Shown here: positions 17,006 through 26,686 of the stretch, one piece after another
How positions within the stretch are numbered: position 1 is the stretch's first letter
Layout: every line of letters starts with the position of its first letter
Assembly (NCBI GenBank): GCA_001577635.1
Contig: LSBP01000016.1
Coordinates: 1-62,045 of the forward strand
Direction: 5' to 3'
DNA length: 62,045 bases
From: Halomonadaceae bacterium T82-2
GTDB lineage: Bacteria; Pseudomonadota; Gammaproteobacteria; Pseudomonadales; Halomonadaceae
Position numbers and translations under genes: made by a program
The notes under the pieces: generated by a model
Told to the model about the DNA's origin: nothing
Databases searched by the model: none
Seen by the model: only the letters and a program-made list of their open reading frames with translations

Positions 17006-17737
17006 ATGGACTTTTCCTGGCTTTCCGACCCCTTCTACCAGCAGTACCTGTGGACGGGCTTCGTCAATACTCTGTGGCTGGTGGCGGTCTCCGGCACGCT
17101 GGGCCTGGCGCTGGCCGTCGCTTTGGCCCTGGCGCAGATCCAGGGGCCGCGCCCGCTGGCGATGCTGGTGCGCGGCTTCACCACGGTGATCCGCGGTACC
17201 CCCCTGCTGGTCCAGCTGTTCTTCTTCTACGACGGCGTGGGCCGCCTGCTGCCAGAAATCCCCGGCGTTCGCGACAGTCTGATCTGGCCGCTGCTGCGCG
17301 ATCCCTTCTTCTACGGCGCGCTGACCTTCACCATCAGCGTCGGCGCCTACACCGGCGAGGTAATCCGCGGCGCCCTGCTCAGCGTGCCCGACGGTGAACT
17401 GGCCGCCGGCCGCGCCTTCGGCCTGAGCCACTGGCAGATTCTCCATCGGCTGTGGCTGCCCCGCGCCCTCCAGCTTTGCCTGCCCACGCTGACCGGCGAG
17501 GCGATCCTGTTGCTCAAGTCAGTGCCGCTGGTCTCGACCATCGCCATGATGGACCTGCTCAAGGCGGCCAACCTGGTACGCGACGAGACCTTCCTGGTCT
17601 ACGAGCCGCTACTGCTGATCGCCGGCATCTACATCGCCCTGACGCTGATTCTCACCGGCGTGATGCGCCTCATCGAACACCGATTCCCGGGCGCGCGACC
17701 GGCGGCGACTCGTCGCCGGCGCCTGCTGCCCGGCTAG
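17006..17737 (+). CDS. Amino-acid ABC transporter permease (second subunit)
   Basis: A 243-residue HisQ-class permease with VIRGTPLLVQLFFFYDG and the EAA-like loop DGELAAGRAFGLSHWQILHRLWLPRAL that contacts the ATPase. It starts ten bases after the first permease, with AGGAGGG as a strong ribosome site. The tail is Arg-rich (RPAATRRRRLLPG). It completes the importer encoded from 14562. Confidence 0.9.
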   Translation: MDFSWLSDPFYQQYLWTGFVNTLWLVAVSGTLGLALAVALALAQIQGPRPLAMLVRGFTTVIRGTPLLVQLFFFYDGVGRLLPEIPGVRDSLIWPLLRDPFFYGALTFTISVGAYTGEVIRGALLSVPDGELAAGRAFGLSHWQILHRLWLPRALQLCLPTLTGEAILLLKSVPLVSTIAMMDLLKAANLVRDETFLVYEPLLLIAGIYIALTLILTGVMRLIEHRFPGARPAATRRRRLLPG

Positions 17738-17751
17738 TCATGGAGCCCGAG

Positions 17752-19197
17752 ATGTCTGACCTTTGCCACCAGTTCATCGATGGCCGCTGGGTGCCCAGCC
17801 GGGCCACTCGGCGCCTGACGATCATCGATCCCTATCGCGAAACCCTCCTGGGACATGTCACCGCCGGCGATACCCGCGACGTCGAGGCCGCGGTTGCTGC
17901 GGCACGCCATGCCCTGCCCGCGTGGCGGGAGCGCCCCGGCAGCGAGCGCGCCGCCTATCTCGACGCCCTGGCCAATGCCCTGGCCGACCGCCATGCCGGT
18001 CTCGCGGAAACCATCGCCCGCAACGGCGGCAAGCCCCTCGGCGAAGCCGCCATCGACGTCGATGACGCCGTCGCCTGTTACCGTTACTACGCCACACAGG
18101 CGCGGTGCCTGGATGCCCGCCAGGGCGAGGTCGTGCCGATCGAGGCCGACGGCCTCCAGGCGCACTGCTATTACGACCCGGTTGGTGTGGCCGGCCTGAT
18201 CACGCCCTGGAACTTCCCTCTGGTGACCGGCGCCTGGAAACTCGCCCCGGCACTGGCCGCCGGCTGCACGGTGGTCTTCAAGCCGTCCGAGGTCGTGCCG
18301 CTGCCCGAGCAGGCGATCGCCGAGATCGCCGAAGCGATCGCCCTGCCGCCCGGCGTGCTCAACCTGGTCAACGGCGATGCCGAGGGGGTGGGCATCCCGC
18401 TCAGCCGCCATCCCGGCATCGACAAGCTCTCCTTCACCGGCAGCAACCGCGCCGGCGAGGCCGTCATGCGCGCGGCCGCCACGGGCACGCGCAACCTCTC
18501 CCTGGAACTGGGCGGCAAGTCCCCGATCCTGGTGCTCGACGACGCCGATGTCGAACAGGCCGCCGACCTGGTGATGAACGGCCTGTTCTTCAATGCCGGG
18601 CAGATGTGCTCGGCCACCTCGCGCCTGCTGGTCCATCGCTCGCTCGCCGAACCGCTTCACGACGCCCTGGCGAGCCGTATCGACGCCCTGGTGCTCGGCG
18701 ACCCGCTTGAGAGCTCGACAACGCTCGGTCCCCAGGTCAGCGATCGTCAGCAGGAGCGGGTCATGCAATATCTGGCCATCGCCCGGGAGGAAGGCCTCAC
18801 GGCGGTACGTGATCCTCACCATCGTGACCTGCCCGGGCACGGCTACTTCATCGCGCCGACGCTCTATCGCGACGTCCCCGTCACCAGCCGGCTCTGGCGC
18901 GAGGAGATCTTCGGTCCGGTGCTCTGTACGCGATCGGTGGATGATGACGTCGAGGCGATCGCGCTGGCCAACGACAGCGACTTCGGCCTCGCCGCCAGCG
19001 TGGTCGGCGGTGACGCCGAGCGCGCCACCGCGGTCGCTCGTCGCCTGGAAGCCGGCAATGTGTGGATCAACACCGACCAGATCGCCCCGCCTCAGGCCGC
19101 GTGGGGCGGCGTCAAGCGCAGTGGCCTCGGCCGCGAGCTGGGCCCTCTGGGACTGGCCGCCTATCAGGAGATCAAGCACCTCACAAGGGCAGGCTGA
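17752..19197 (+). CDS. Aldehyde dehydrogenase, betaine-aldehyde/KauB-like
   Basis: A 481-residue NAD(P) aldehyde dehydrogenase with catalytic Cys286 in FNAGQMCSAT and general base Glu252 in SLELGGKSP. It also has TPWNFPLVTGAWKLAPALA and SFTGSNRAGEAV. It ends the operon and would suit the AruI product: KauB-type enzymes oxidise 4-guanidinobutyraldehyde in the Pseudomonas transaminase pathway. Betaine aldehyde is the main alternative. I chose ATG 17752 because GGAG precedes it by six bases; ATG 17740 lies upstream in frame. Confidence 0.88.
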   Translation: MSDLCHQFIDGRWVPSRATRRLTIIDPYRETLLGHVTAGDTRDVEAAVAAARHALPAWRERPGSERAAYLDALANALADRHAGLAETIARNGGKPLGEAAIDVDDAVACYRYYATQARCLDARQGEVVPIEADGLQAHCYYDPVGVAGLITPWNFPLVTGAWKLAPALAAGCTVVFKPSEVVPLPEQAIAEIAEAIALPPGVLNLVNGDAEGVGIPLSRHPGIDKLSFTGSNRAGEAVMRAAATGTRNLSLELGGKSPILVLDDADVEQAADLVMNGLFFNAGQMCSATSRLLVHRSLAEPLHDALASRIDALVLGDPLESSTTLGPQVSDRQQERVMQYLAIAREEGLTAVRDPHHRDLPGHGYFIAPTLYRDVPVTSRLWREEIFGPVLCTRSVDDDVEAIALANDSDFGLAASVVGGDAERATAVARRLEAGNVWINTDQIAPPQAAWGGVKRSGLGRELGPLGLAAYQEIKHLTRAG

Positions 19198-19267
19198 ACG
19201 CTTCCGGAAACCGTCGCGGTTCGCGTTTACCCGGATATGCGCAATGCCCCGTGCGTTTCGGACAAAC

Positions 19268-19750
19268 CTAGTCGAAATCGGCCGGATGGCGAAACGCCTT
19301 GAGTTCGGCACAACCGGCCGCCCAGACCTCGGCTTCCAGGGCGGCGATGGCCGCGGTGGGCATGGGCAGCGAGCTGCGCCGGTCGCCCTCCACCAGGCGA
19401 CCGGTCAGCGCACCGACCAGCGGCATGTGGCTGACCAGCAGCACCGGCGTCTCGTCGGCGGCCTGCTGCAGCCAGTCGATGACCGGCTCGACCGGGTCAT
19501 CGGGCGTGATGATCTCGAGCGTCTCCACCGCCACGCCGAGCCGCTCGGCGACGATGGCAGCGGTCTGCCGGGCACGCCGGTAGGGGCTGGCGACGAGTCG
19601 CACCCTCCGGCGCTGCGGCTCGTCCAGCGAGCCGGCCAGCCAGTCGGCCATGCGCGTCACTTCGGCACGCCCCTCGGCGGTCAACTCGCGGGCGGCATCT
19701 GGGCTTCCCGGCGCAGCCTGCCCGTGGCGCATGATCCACAGCATCGACAT
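19268..19750 (-). CDS. sixA: Phosphohistidine phosphatase SixA
   Basis: A 160-residue histidine-phosphatase-fold protein with the catalytic RHG motif (LWIMRHGQAAPG), the second Arg in ASPYRRARQTA and the late His in LLVSHMPLVG. SixA removes phosphate from phosphohistidine proteins such as PtsO/NPr or HPt domains. It overlaps the gpsA stop by one base and has AGGAGGGG upstream, so the two are cotranscribed. The operon converges with the aldehyde dehydrogenase at 17752-19197. Confidence 0.9.
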   Translation of the reverse strand: MSMLWIMRHGQAAPGSPDAARELTAEGRAEVTRMADWLAGSLDEPQRRRVRLVASPYRRARQTAAIVAERLGVAVETLEIITPDDPVEPVIDWLQQAADETPVLLVSHMPLVGALTGRLVEGDRRSSLPMPTAAIAALEAEVWAAGCAELKAFRHPADFD

Positions 19751-20814
19751 CACGGCCCCTCCTGCTGTTCGCGCTTGGCCTGCACGACCGACTCCCGGGA
19801 CAGCGTGAACTCGACATCGCTGCTCTGCTCGTTACGCATCAGCAGGCGCGCCATGTCGCGCGCCGGCACCTGGTTGAACAGCACCTGATAGAGCCCCTCG
19901 CACAGCGGCATGTAGATCCCTTCGGCGCGGGCCTTGTCACGCACCAGACTGACGGTGTTGACCCCCTCGGCCACCTGACCCAGCGCGGCGACCGCTTCGT
20001 CCAGGGTTCGACCTTCACCCAGGGCGAAACCCACGCGGTAGTTGCGTGACAGCTTCGAGGAGCAGGTCACAATCAGATCGCCGACCCCGGCCAGCCCCAG
20101 GAAGGTCATGGGGTTGGCACCCAGCGCGACGGCGAAGCGGCTCATCTCGGCCAGCGCGCGGGTCATCAGCATGCTGCGCGTGTTCTCGCCCATGCCCAGA
20201 GCGGCGGCCATGCCGGCGGCGATGGCATAGATGTTCTTGAGCGCACCGCCCAGCTCCACGCCGTAACGATCGTTGCTGGCATAGACGCGGAAGTAGTCGC
20301 AGCCCAGTGCCGTCTGCACCCGAGCCCGCGTCAGCGCGTCGTCGCTGGCCACTACCGTCGCCGTCAGCTGCCTGTCGGCAATCTCGGACGCCAGATTGGG
20401 GCCGGAGAGCACGCCGATGTGAGCGAAGCCGGTCTCCTCCTCGAGGATCTGGCTCATCAGCTTGAAGCCATCCGCCTGGATGCCCTTGGTGGTGCTGACC
20501 AGGATCTGCTCGGGACGCAGCCAGGGGCGTGCCTGGCGGACCACCTCGGGAAACGCCTTGGAAGGGATGGCCACGAAGACCAGCTCCGCGCCGTCGAGCA
20601 CGGCGGCCAGGTCGGTATCGGCCACCACATTGGCGTTGATGGTGAAATCCGGCAGATATCGTGTATTGCGATGCTCACGATTGATGGTGGATACCAGCTC
20701 GGCATCGCGCAGCCACTGGCGGACCCGGGCGCCGTTGTCGGCGGCGATGCTGGCCAGCGCCGTGCCGAAACTGCCACCACCCAGTACCGCCACCTTGAGG
20801 CTCTCGTCGCTCAT
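19750..20814 (-). CDS. gpsA: Glycerol-3-phosphate dehydrogenase [NAD(P)+]
   Basis: A 354-residue cytosolic enzyme with the N-terminal nucleotide motif [14 protein letters not shown]. It has [19 protein letters not shown], the catalytic Lys region [17 protein letters not shown] and GVGDLIVTC. It reduces dihydroxyacetone phosphate to sn-glycerol-3-phosphate for phospholipids. The length is slightly above the usual 330-340 through a C-terminal extension ([23 protein letters not shown]). Confidence 0.95.
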   Translation of the reverse strand: MSDESLKVAVLGGGSFGTALASIAADNGARVRQWLRDAELVSTINREHRNTRYLPDFTINANVVADTDLAAVLDGAELVFVAIPSKAFPEVVRQARPWLRPEQILVSTTKGIQADGFKLMSQILEEETGFAHIGVLSGPNLASEIADRQLTATVVASDDALTRARVQTALGCDYFRVYASNDRYGVELGGALKNIYAIAAGMAAALGMGENTRSMLMTRALAEMSRFAVALGANPMTFLGLAGVGDLIVTCSSKLSRNYRVGFALGEGRTLDEAVAALGQVAEGVNTVSLVRDKARAEGIYMPLCEGLYQVLFNQVPARDMARLLMRNEQSSDVEFTLSRESVVQAKREQQEGP

Positions 20815-20856
20815 CCTCGCTTCCTAGCTGCCACGTTTAGTCGCCCTCATTGTAAC

Positions 20857-20881
20857 GAAAAACGCCCCCTGGCGGGGGCGT
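20857..20881 (-). terminator. Rho-independent terminator of pntAB
   Basis: On the minus strand an 8-bp GC stem (ACGCCCCC with GGGGGCGT, loop GCCA) is followed directly by TTTTT. It lies just past the pntB stop and upstream of gpsA. Confidence 0.85.
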
Positions 20882-20896
20882 CGAGCGAGCGGGGTG

Positions 20897-22339
20897 CTAG
20901 TCGATCAACGGCACGAGGCTGTCGATACTGGAGCGGGCATCGCCATAGAGCATCCGGGTGTTCTCCTTGTAGAACAGCGGGTTCTCGATGCCGGAGTAGC
21001 CCGTGCCCTGGCCACGCTTGCAGACGAAGACCTGCTTGGACTCCCAGACCCGCAGCACCGGCATGCCGGCGATCGGGCTGTTGGGGTCTTCCTGGGCGGC
21101 CGGGTTGACGATGTCGTTGGAGCCGATGACGATCACCACGTCGGTCTCGGCGAAATCGTCGTTGATCTCGTCCATCTCCATGACGATGTCGTAGGGCACC
21201 CGGGCCTCGGCGAGCAGTACGTTCATGTGCCCCGGCAGGCGTCCGGCAACCGGGTGGATGCCAAAGCGGACCTCCTTGCCGGCGGCACGCAGCTTGCGGG
21301 TCAGCTCACTGACCGCGTTCTGCGCCTGCGCCACCGCCATGCCGTAGCCCGGCACGATGATCACGCTGTCGGCGTCGTTGAGGGCGCTGGCCACGCCGCC
21401 CACGTCGATCGACACCATCTCGCCCTCGATTTCCGCGGCCGGCCCCTGGGTGGCGCCGAAGCCACCGAGAATCACGCTGACGAAGTTGCGGTTCATCGCC
21501 TTGCACATGATGTAGGAGAGGATGGCACCGGAGGAGCCCACCAGTGCGCCGGTGACAATCAGCAGGTCATTGGAGAGCGTGAAGCCGATTGCCGCCGCCG
21601 CCCAGCCGGAATAGCTGTTGAGCATCGACACCACCACCGGCATGTCGGCGCCGCCGATGCCCATGATCAGGTGATAGCCGATGAAGAAGGCCAGCAGCGC
21701 GATCAGCAGCAGCGTCCAGAAGCCGCCGCCGTTGAGGTAGACGATCGCCAGCAGCAGTGAAACCAGCGCCGCCCCGCCGTTGAGCCAGTGCCCGCCCGGC
21801 AGCTTGTGCGGCTTGCTATTGATCTTGCCGGCCAGCTTGCCGAAGGCCACCACCGAGCCGGTGAAGGTCACCGCACCGATGAAGATGCCCAGCACGGCTT
21901 CCACCTGCAGGAAGGCCAGTTCCGCCGACGTCTTGTGGGCCAGCAGGGCGGCGAAGGCGGAAAGCTGGTCGCTGCCCTGATCGGCGAGCTGCATGGCCAG
22001 CACCCGGCGCCGCTCGAGGTCGGCATTGAAGCCGACGAACACCGCGGCCAGGCCGACGAAGCTGTGCAGTGCCGCCACCAGCTGCGGCATTTCGGTCATC
22101 TCGACCTTGCGAGCCAGGTAGGCACCGATCAGCGCCCCGATCAGCATCATCGGCAGCATCCACCAGTAGCCGCCGATGCCCGGCCCCAGGGCCGTGAAGA
22201 CGACCCCGATCGCCATGCCGACGATGCCGTACCACACCGCCCGCTTGGCCTTCTCCTGGTTGCTCAGCCCTCCCAGCGAGAGGATGAACAGTACACTTGC
22301 CGCAATCGCCGCGGCAGACACGAATTCTTGTCCCATCAT
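20897..22339 (-). CDS. pntB: NAD(P) transhydrogenase subunit beta
   Basis: A 480-residue protein: an N-terminal membrane part of about nine helices (to about residue 270) and a C-terminal NADP(H)-binding domain III with [15 protein letters not shown] and [22 protein letters not shown]. With PntA it uses the proton gradient to transfer hydride from NADH to NADP+. It starts 19 bases after pntA. ATGs at 22339 and 22336 are equally possible. Confidence 0.96.
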   Translation of the reverse strand: MMGQEFVSAAAIAASVLFILSLGGLSNQEKAKRAVWYGIVGMAIGVVFTALGPGIGGYWWMLPMMLIGALIGAYLARKVEMTEMPQLVAALHSFVGLAAVFVGFNADLERRRVLAMQLADQGSDQLSAFAALLAHKTSAELAFLQVEAVLGIFIGAVTFTGSVVAFGKLAGKINSKPHKLPGGHWLNGGAALVSLLLAIVYLNGGGFWTLLLIALLAFFIGYHLIMGIGGADMPVVVSMLNSYSGWAAAAIGFTLSNDLLIVTGALVGSSGAILSYIMCKAMNRNFVSVILGGFGATQGPAAEIEGEMVSIDVGGVASALNDADSVIIVPGYGMAVAQAQNAVSELTRKLRAAGKEVRFGIHPVAGRLPGHMNVLLAEARVPYDIVMEMDEINDDFAETDVVIVIGSNDIVNPAAQEDPNSPIAGMPVLRVWESKQVFVCKRGQGTGYSGIENPLFYKENTRMLYGDARSSIDSLVPLID

Positions 22340-22358
22340 GATCTCGTTTCTCCGCCGC

Positions 22359-23930
22359 TCAGGATTTCTGGAACATCGCCAGCATCCGGCGTGTCACCAG
22401 GAAGCCGCCCACGATGTTGATGCTCGCGATCAGCACCGAGATACCGGCCAGCAGGCCGACCAGGATACTGCTCGAGCCGATCTGCAGGATCGCCCCCAGG
22501 ATGATGATGCCGGAGATGGCGTTGGTGACGGCCATCAGCGGTGTATGCAGCGAGTGGCTGACGTTCCAGATCACCTGGAAGCCGACGAAGCATGACAGCG
22601 CGAAGACGATGAAGTGCTGCATGAAGGAGGCCGGCGCGACCAGTCCCAGCAGCCACATCACCACACCGCCGGCGACGAGCAGCGCCACCTGACGCTTGGT
22701 CTGGGCAAGGAAGGCGGCATGCTCGGCGGCCTTCTTCTCCTCCGGCGTCGGCTCCTTGACCTTTGGCTTCGGCTGGGTGGCACCGATGGCCTTGACCTTG
22801 GGCGGCGGCGGCGGGAAGGTGATCTCGCCCTGATGGGTCACGGTGGTGCCGCGGATCACGTCGTCCTCCATGTCATGCTGGAGCACCCCGTCCTTGTCAG
22901 GCGTCAGGTCGGTCAGCATGTGGCGGACGTTGGTGGCATAGAGCAGCGAGGCCTGGGTCGCCATCCGCGAGGGGAAGTCGGTGTAGCCGACGATGACCAC
23001 ACCGTTGTCGGTGACGATGCGCTCGTCGGGCACGGTGAGATCGCAGTTGCCGCCCTTCTCGGCCGCCAGATCGACAATCACCGAGCCGGGCTTCATCGCC
23101 TGCACCATGTCCTCGAGCCACAGCTTGGGCGCCGGCTTGCCGGGGATCAGCGCGGTGGTGATGACGATGTCCACCTCGGCGGCCTGTTCGCGAAACAGCG
23201 CCAGCTGCTTTTCGCGGAACTCGGGGCTGGAAGGCTTGGCGTAACCGCCGCTCTCGGCGCCGTCCTGGCTCTCGTCGAAGTCGAGGAACAGGAACTCGGC
23301 ACCCATGGATTCGATCTGCTCGGCCACCTCGGGGCGTACATCGAAGGCCCGCACCACCGCCCCCAGACTGGTCGCCGTACCGATGGCGGCGAGCCCCGCC
23401 ACCCCGGCACCGACCACCAGTACCTTGGCCGGCGGTACCTTGCCCGCCGCCGTCACCTGGCCGGTGAAGAAGCGGCCGAACTGGTTGCCCGCCTCGATCA
23501 CCGCCCGGTAGCCGGCGATATTGGCGGTGGACGACAGGGCATCCATTTTCTGGGCCCGCGAGATGCGTGGCACCATGTCCATGGCAACGACCGTGGCGCC
23601 GCTGTCCTTGCAGCGCTCGAGCATGGCCTCGTTCTGGGCCGGCCAGAAGAACGAGATCAGCGTCTGGTCGTCCCGCAGCCGCCCGGCCTCTTCCTCGGTC
23701 GGTTCACGCACCTTGATGACCACATCCGACGCCTGCCACAGCGCCTCGGCACCTTCCACAACCTCGACGCCCACATTGCGATAGGCCGCGTCGTCGAAGC
23801 CGGCGGCTGTACCGGCCCCGGCTTCGATGAGGCACTCATGGCCGAGCTTCTGAATGTGCTGGGCGCTTTCGGGCGTCAGCGCGACTCGCGCCTCTCCCGG
23901 CCTGACTTCCCTGGGTGCACCGACTTTCAT
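22359..23930 (-). CDS. pntA: NAD(P) transhydrogenase subunit alpha
   Basis: A 523-residue single-chain PntA. The NAD-binding domain I (about 1-385) has [23 protein letters not shown], followed by a Pro/Lys linker ([22 protein letters not shown]) and four membrane helices near the C-terminus. Unlike organisms with split pntAA/pntAB genes, both parts are fused, as in enteric bacteria. The first of two genes, it is preceded by the AT-rich leader at 23931-24369. Confidence 0.96.
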   Translation of the reverse strand: MKVGAPREVRPGEARVALTPESAQHIQKLGHECLIEAGAGTAAGFDDAAYRNVGVEVVEGAEALWQASDVVIKVREPTEEEAGRLRDDQTLISFFWPAQNEAMLERCKDSGATVVAMDMVPRISRAQKMDALSSTANIAGYRAVIEAGNQFGRFFTGQVTAAGKVPPAKVLVVGAGVAGLAAIGTATSLGAVVRAFDVRPEVAEQIESMGAEFLFLDFDESQDGAESGGYAKPSSPEFREKQLALFREQAAEVDIVITTALIPGKPAPKLWLEDMVQAMKPGSVIVDLAAEKGGNCDLTVPDERIVTDNGVVIVGYTDFPSRMATQASLLYATNVRHMLTDLTPDKDGVLQHDMEDDVIRGTTVTHQGEITFPPPPPKVKAIGATQPKPKVKEPTPEEKKAAEHAAFLAQTKRQVALLVAGGVVMWLLGLVAPASFMQHFIVFALSCFVGFQVIWNVSHSLHTPLMAVTNAISGIIILGAILQIGSSSILVGLLAGISVLIASINIVGGFLVTRRMLAMFQKS

Positions 23931-24369
23931 GATGCGCTTCCCTCCCCTTGACGATAATGAGCACGCCGGCCTGCTCGACTCGCGCGGCTAGGCGCAGGGC
24001 GACCACAGTGGCACTTGCCATCCGGCCGATCGTTCATCGTGATTGATCCCTTGTCGAATTCCTGGCGTGTCTTCCAAAAAACGTCGCCGCTCTATCTCGC
24101 CACGACGTGGCATGACCTCGGTGAAAGCGTTTTTTGGCAGCGACTTTTTCCAGTCTTTTGGCAAACGCTGAAAAGATCAACAACCTTGTTAAAAAAATCC
24201 ATCATAATCATGGGTTTATGGCACTCATAACGCAGCCATTATGCACAATATATAAAACAAGCCATTGATTTATATGGAAAAACGGGAAAATTTACACCTC
24301 GCTTTTTACTTATGATCGGCATAAGTCATCCATTATTTACGCCATCACCTCAACCAGGTCGACGCACCC
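23931..24369. other. AT-rich intergenic region upstream of pntA
   Basis: About 440 bases without a supportable gene. Bases 24050-24340 are strikingly AT-rich against the GC-rich surroundings, with runs such as TTAAAAAAAT and CAATATATAAAA. An inverted repeat AGCGTTT/AAACGCT (24126-24132 and 24163-24169) encloses a smaller GACT/AGTC hairpin, forming a possible structured pntAB leader on the minus strand. The longest ATG-started frames are under 20 codons. Confidence 0.6.
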
Positions 24370-24969
24370 TCAGCAGCGACGAAGCACTTCGGAAACACTC
24401 ACTTCATCGACCCCTTCCGTGACCATCAATGCCACGCCCATGTCATGAACCGTCTCGGCCTGCCAGATGTGACCGCGTCGATCGATCAGGTCAAAATCGG
24501 CACAGGCATCCCCGACGGCCATCACGGAGAAGCTCAAGCTGGTGGCATGACATGCCGTGGCACCGACACTGCGCGCCGTACCCATGCCGGCAATGACCAG
24601 CCGCGAAACACCGTGGCGATGCAGCCAGGTTTCCAGCCCGGTCCCCACGAAACCACTTTCGGCATGCCGGCTCAGGACGCGCTCGCCCGGCAGCGGGTCG
24701 GCACACGCCAGCGGCTGCTCGAGATGGGACGAGGGTCGGCCAGTGTAGATACTCGGCGGGGAAAAGCGGTGCAGGTGCACGACGAGGCCATCACCACTGC
24801 GCCAGCAGGACAGCAGCGCGGCGACTTGCGCCTCGAGATCCGGATTGCTGCGACGGCGCGAACGAACGAAGGCATCCGCCCTGTGCTGGAAGTCGATCAG
24901 CAACAGAGCCGTACCGCTGTCGCGCGCGTCGGCAGGACGATGGAAGACGGTACGGGACGCGACGGGCAT
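24370..24969 (-). CDS. Isochorismatase-fold protein lacking the usual catalytic residues
   Basis: A 199-residue Rossmann-like hydrolase. The first catalytic Asp is present (D26 in ALLLIDFQHRADAF). The general Lys of the family is replaced around R101 (VLSRHAESGFVGTGLE). The nucleophile motif T-D-x-C-V reads T131-A-R-S134-V, so Ser occupies the Cys position and Ala the Asp. Family members hydrolyse amides or vinyl ethers such as nicotinamide or isochorismate; this one may be a Ser variant, a binding protein or a pseudoenzyme. The start at 24969 has AGGAG seven bases upstream; longer frames begin at 24993 or 25002. No operon partner. Confidence 0.75.
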   Translation of the reverse strand: MPVASRTVFHRPADARDSGTALLLIDFQHRADAFVRSRRRSNPDLEAQVAALLSCWRSGDGLVVHLHRFSPPSIYTGRPSSHLEQPLACADPLPGERVLSRHAESGFVGTGLETWLHRHGVSRLVIAGMGTARSVGATACHATSLSFSVMAVGDACADFDLIDRRGHIWQAETVHDMGVALMVTEGVDEVSVSEVLRRC

Positions 24970-25077
24970 GGCCGGACTCCTGTCGAGCGACATGGCGTTC
25001 ACTCAGCATAGGCGTCCAGCCTGTGTTCTGCGCGGACTCGATGGGGCGGCCCCGTGTCTACCCGTTCGAGGGCCGTG

Positions 25078-26547
25078 TCACGAAGAGCAGGACAGCACCA
25101 CCGGCGGGGCGTTTCGTGGCGGCGGACTCGTCCAGTCCTCCGCACCGTCCTCGTGGGGCACGAAGGGCGCGGCCAGGCGCTCGCGCAGCCGCCGGAGCGG
25201 GCCCGGGTCGCCGGCTTCGGCCGCGGCGATGACCTGCTGAAGTGGCCGATGACGCAGGATGTAGCAGGGATTGACGGCATCCATGGCCCGCTGGCGTGCC
25301 TCGGCATCCCGTGACTCGCCCTCGAGACGCGCCCGGTAGGCCTCTAGCCAGGCAACCAGCGCATCATCATCCGCGGGAACCTCCAGGTGCGCCGCCAGCC
25401 GGAGACGCGAGTCGTCATCCCCCCGGTAGGCACCCAATGCGCGAAACGCCGAGTGGAAATCGGCCTCGTGACGCGCCAGCAGGGCCAGCCAGTCCGCCGC
25501 CAGGGTGGCATCGTCATCCCGGCACTCGGCCAGTCCCAGACGCGCACGCATTCGGCATGCATAGGCCGAATCCAGCGCCGGTTCGAAGGCATCGAGCCGG
25601 TCACGCAACCGATCGGCATCGACCAGCGGGGTCAGCGACTGGGCCAGCACCATCAGGTTCCACAGCGCCACGCCCGGCTGACGATCATAGGCATAGCGCC
25701 CTTCGGCATCGGTGTGATTGGGCGTCCAGCCGGGCCTGAAACGCTCCTGGAAGGCATAGGGGCCGTAGTCCAGGGTCAGGCCGAGCAGCGACATGTTGTC
25801 GGTGTTCATCACCCCGTGCACAAAGCCATAGGCCTGCCAGCCGGCGACCATCTCGGCGGTGCGCGCGACGACATCGGCGAACAGCGCCTCGGCCGGATTC
25901 CCGGCCTCGGCCAGTGCCGGACGATGGCGCTCGATGACATGCTGCACAAGCCGGCGCATGCCCTCCACGTCCCCCTGCTGGTAGAGCCATTCGACATGCC
26001 CGAAGCGGGCATGGCTGGGCGCCAAGCGCATCAGGGTGGCCCCCGGCTCGACCCGCTCGCGCATCACCCGCTCACCGTTGACCGCCACGGCCAGGGCCGT
26101 GGTGGTGGGAATGCCCAGCCCCTGCATGGCCTCGCCGGCCAGGTACTCGCGGATCGAGGAGCGCAGCACCGCTCGCCCGTCGCCGAAACGCGAGAAAGGC
26201 GTCTGGCCGGCGCCCTTGAGATGCAGGTCGACCGGCCCCTGCCGGGTCATCGCCTCGCCCAGCAACAGCCCGCGGCCATCGCCGAGCGCCGGATTGTAGG
26301 TGCCGAACTGGTGGCCGGTATACTTCTGGGCGATCGGGCGCATGCCCGGCAGCAGGTCACGACCGGCCAACAATGCCGCCAGTCGCTCCGGCTCGACCGA
26401 CGCCGGATCGAGATCGAGCTGGGCGGCGCCCAGCGGACTGAGGTCGAGCACGTGCGTGTCGCGCCAGGCAGTGGGCGCCACCTCGCGGTAGAACGCCTCG
26501 GGGAGGCGCGCCCAGCTGTTGTCGAAACGCAGGTCATCGAGGCTCAT
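25078..26547 (-). CDS. selO: Protein adenylyltransferase SelO (YdiU/UPF0061)
   Basis: A 489-residue pseudokinase-fold AMPylator. Conserved blocks include LKGAGQTPFSRFGDGRAVLR with the ATP-binding Lys, HGVMNTDNMSLLGLTLDYGP with the metal Asp, and the C-terminal SCSS tail whose Cys (Sec in eukaryotes) is redox-active. SelO transfers AMP from ATP to Ser/Thr/Tyr of target proteins under oxidative stress. The start is taken as MSLDDLRFDN (26547), as in homologues; ATG 26556 is an alternative. It is monocistronic. Confidence 0.93.
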   Translation of the reverse strand: MSLDDLRFDNSWARLPEAFYREVAPTAWRDTHVLDLSPLGAAQLDLDPASVEPERLAALLAGRDLLPGMRPIAQKYTGHQFGTYNPALGDGRGLLLGEAMTRQGPVDLHLKGAGQTPFSRFGDGRAVLRSSIREYLAGEAMQGLGIPTTTALAVAVNGERVMRERVEPGATLMRLAPSHARFGHVEWLYQQGDVEGMRRLVQHVIERHRPALAEAGNPAEALFADVVARTAEMVAGWQAYGFVHGVMNTDNMSLLGLTLDYGPYAFQERFRPGWTPNHTDAEGRYAYDRQPGVALWNLMVLAQSLTPLVDADRLRDRLDAFEPALDSAYACRMRARLGLAECRDDDATLAADWLALLARHEADFHSAFRALGAYRGDDDSRLRLAAHLEVPADDDALVAWLEAYRARLEGESRDAEARQRAMDAVNPCYILRHRPLQQVIAAAEAGDPGPLRRLRERLAAPFVPHEDGAEDWTSPPPRNAPPVVLSCSS

Positions 26548-26632
26548 GGTGGTCATCCCGGTCGGCGAGCATTTACATCCACTGTAATCATCGGTTCCAG
26601 GCAGGTAAAACCATCGACGGCCCGGAAACGAC

Positions 26633-26664
26633 AAACCCGCTCGCCGTGGCCGGCGAGCGGGTTT
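26633..26664 (-). terminator. Terminator downstream of htpG
   Basis: A perfect 14-bp stem (AAACCCGCTCGCCG) with a four-base loop and terminal GGGTTTGTCG on the minus strand, 22 bases past the htpG stop. Confidence 0.85.
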
Positions 26665-26686
26665 CGGGTGCAGCGGTGCGCAGTCG

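Noticed and set aside
24219-24266. Short frame in the AT-rich region (MALITQPLCTIYKTSH)
   Set aside because: No ribosome site, 16 codons and no conserved pattern; composition alone explains it.
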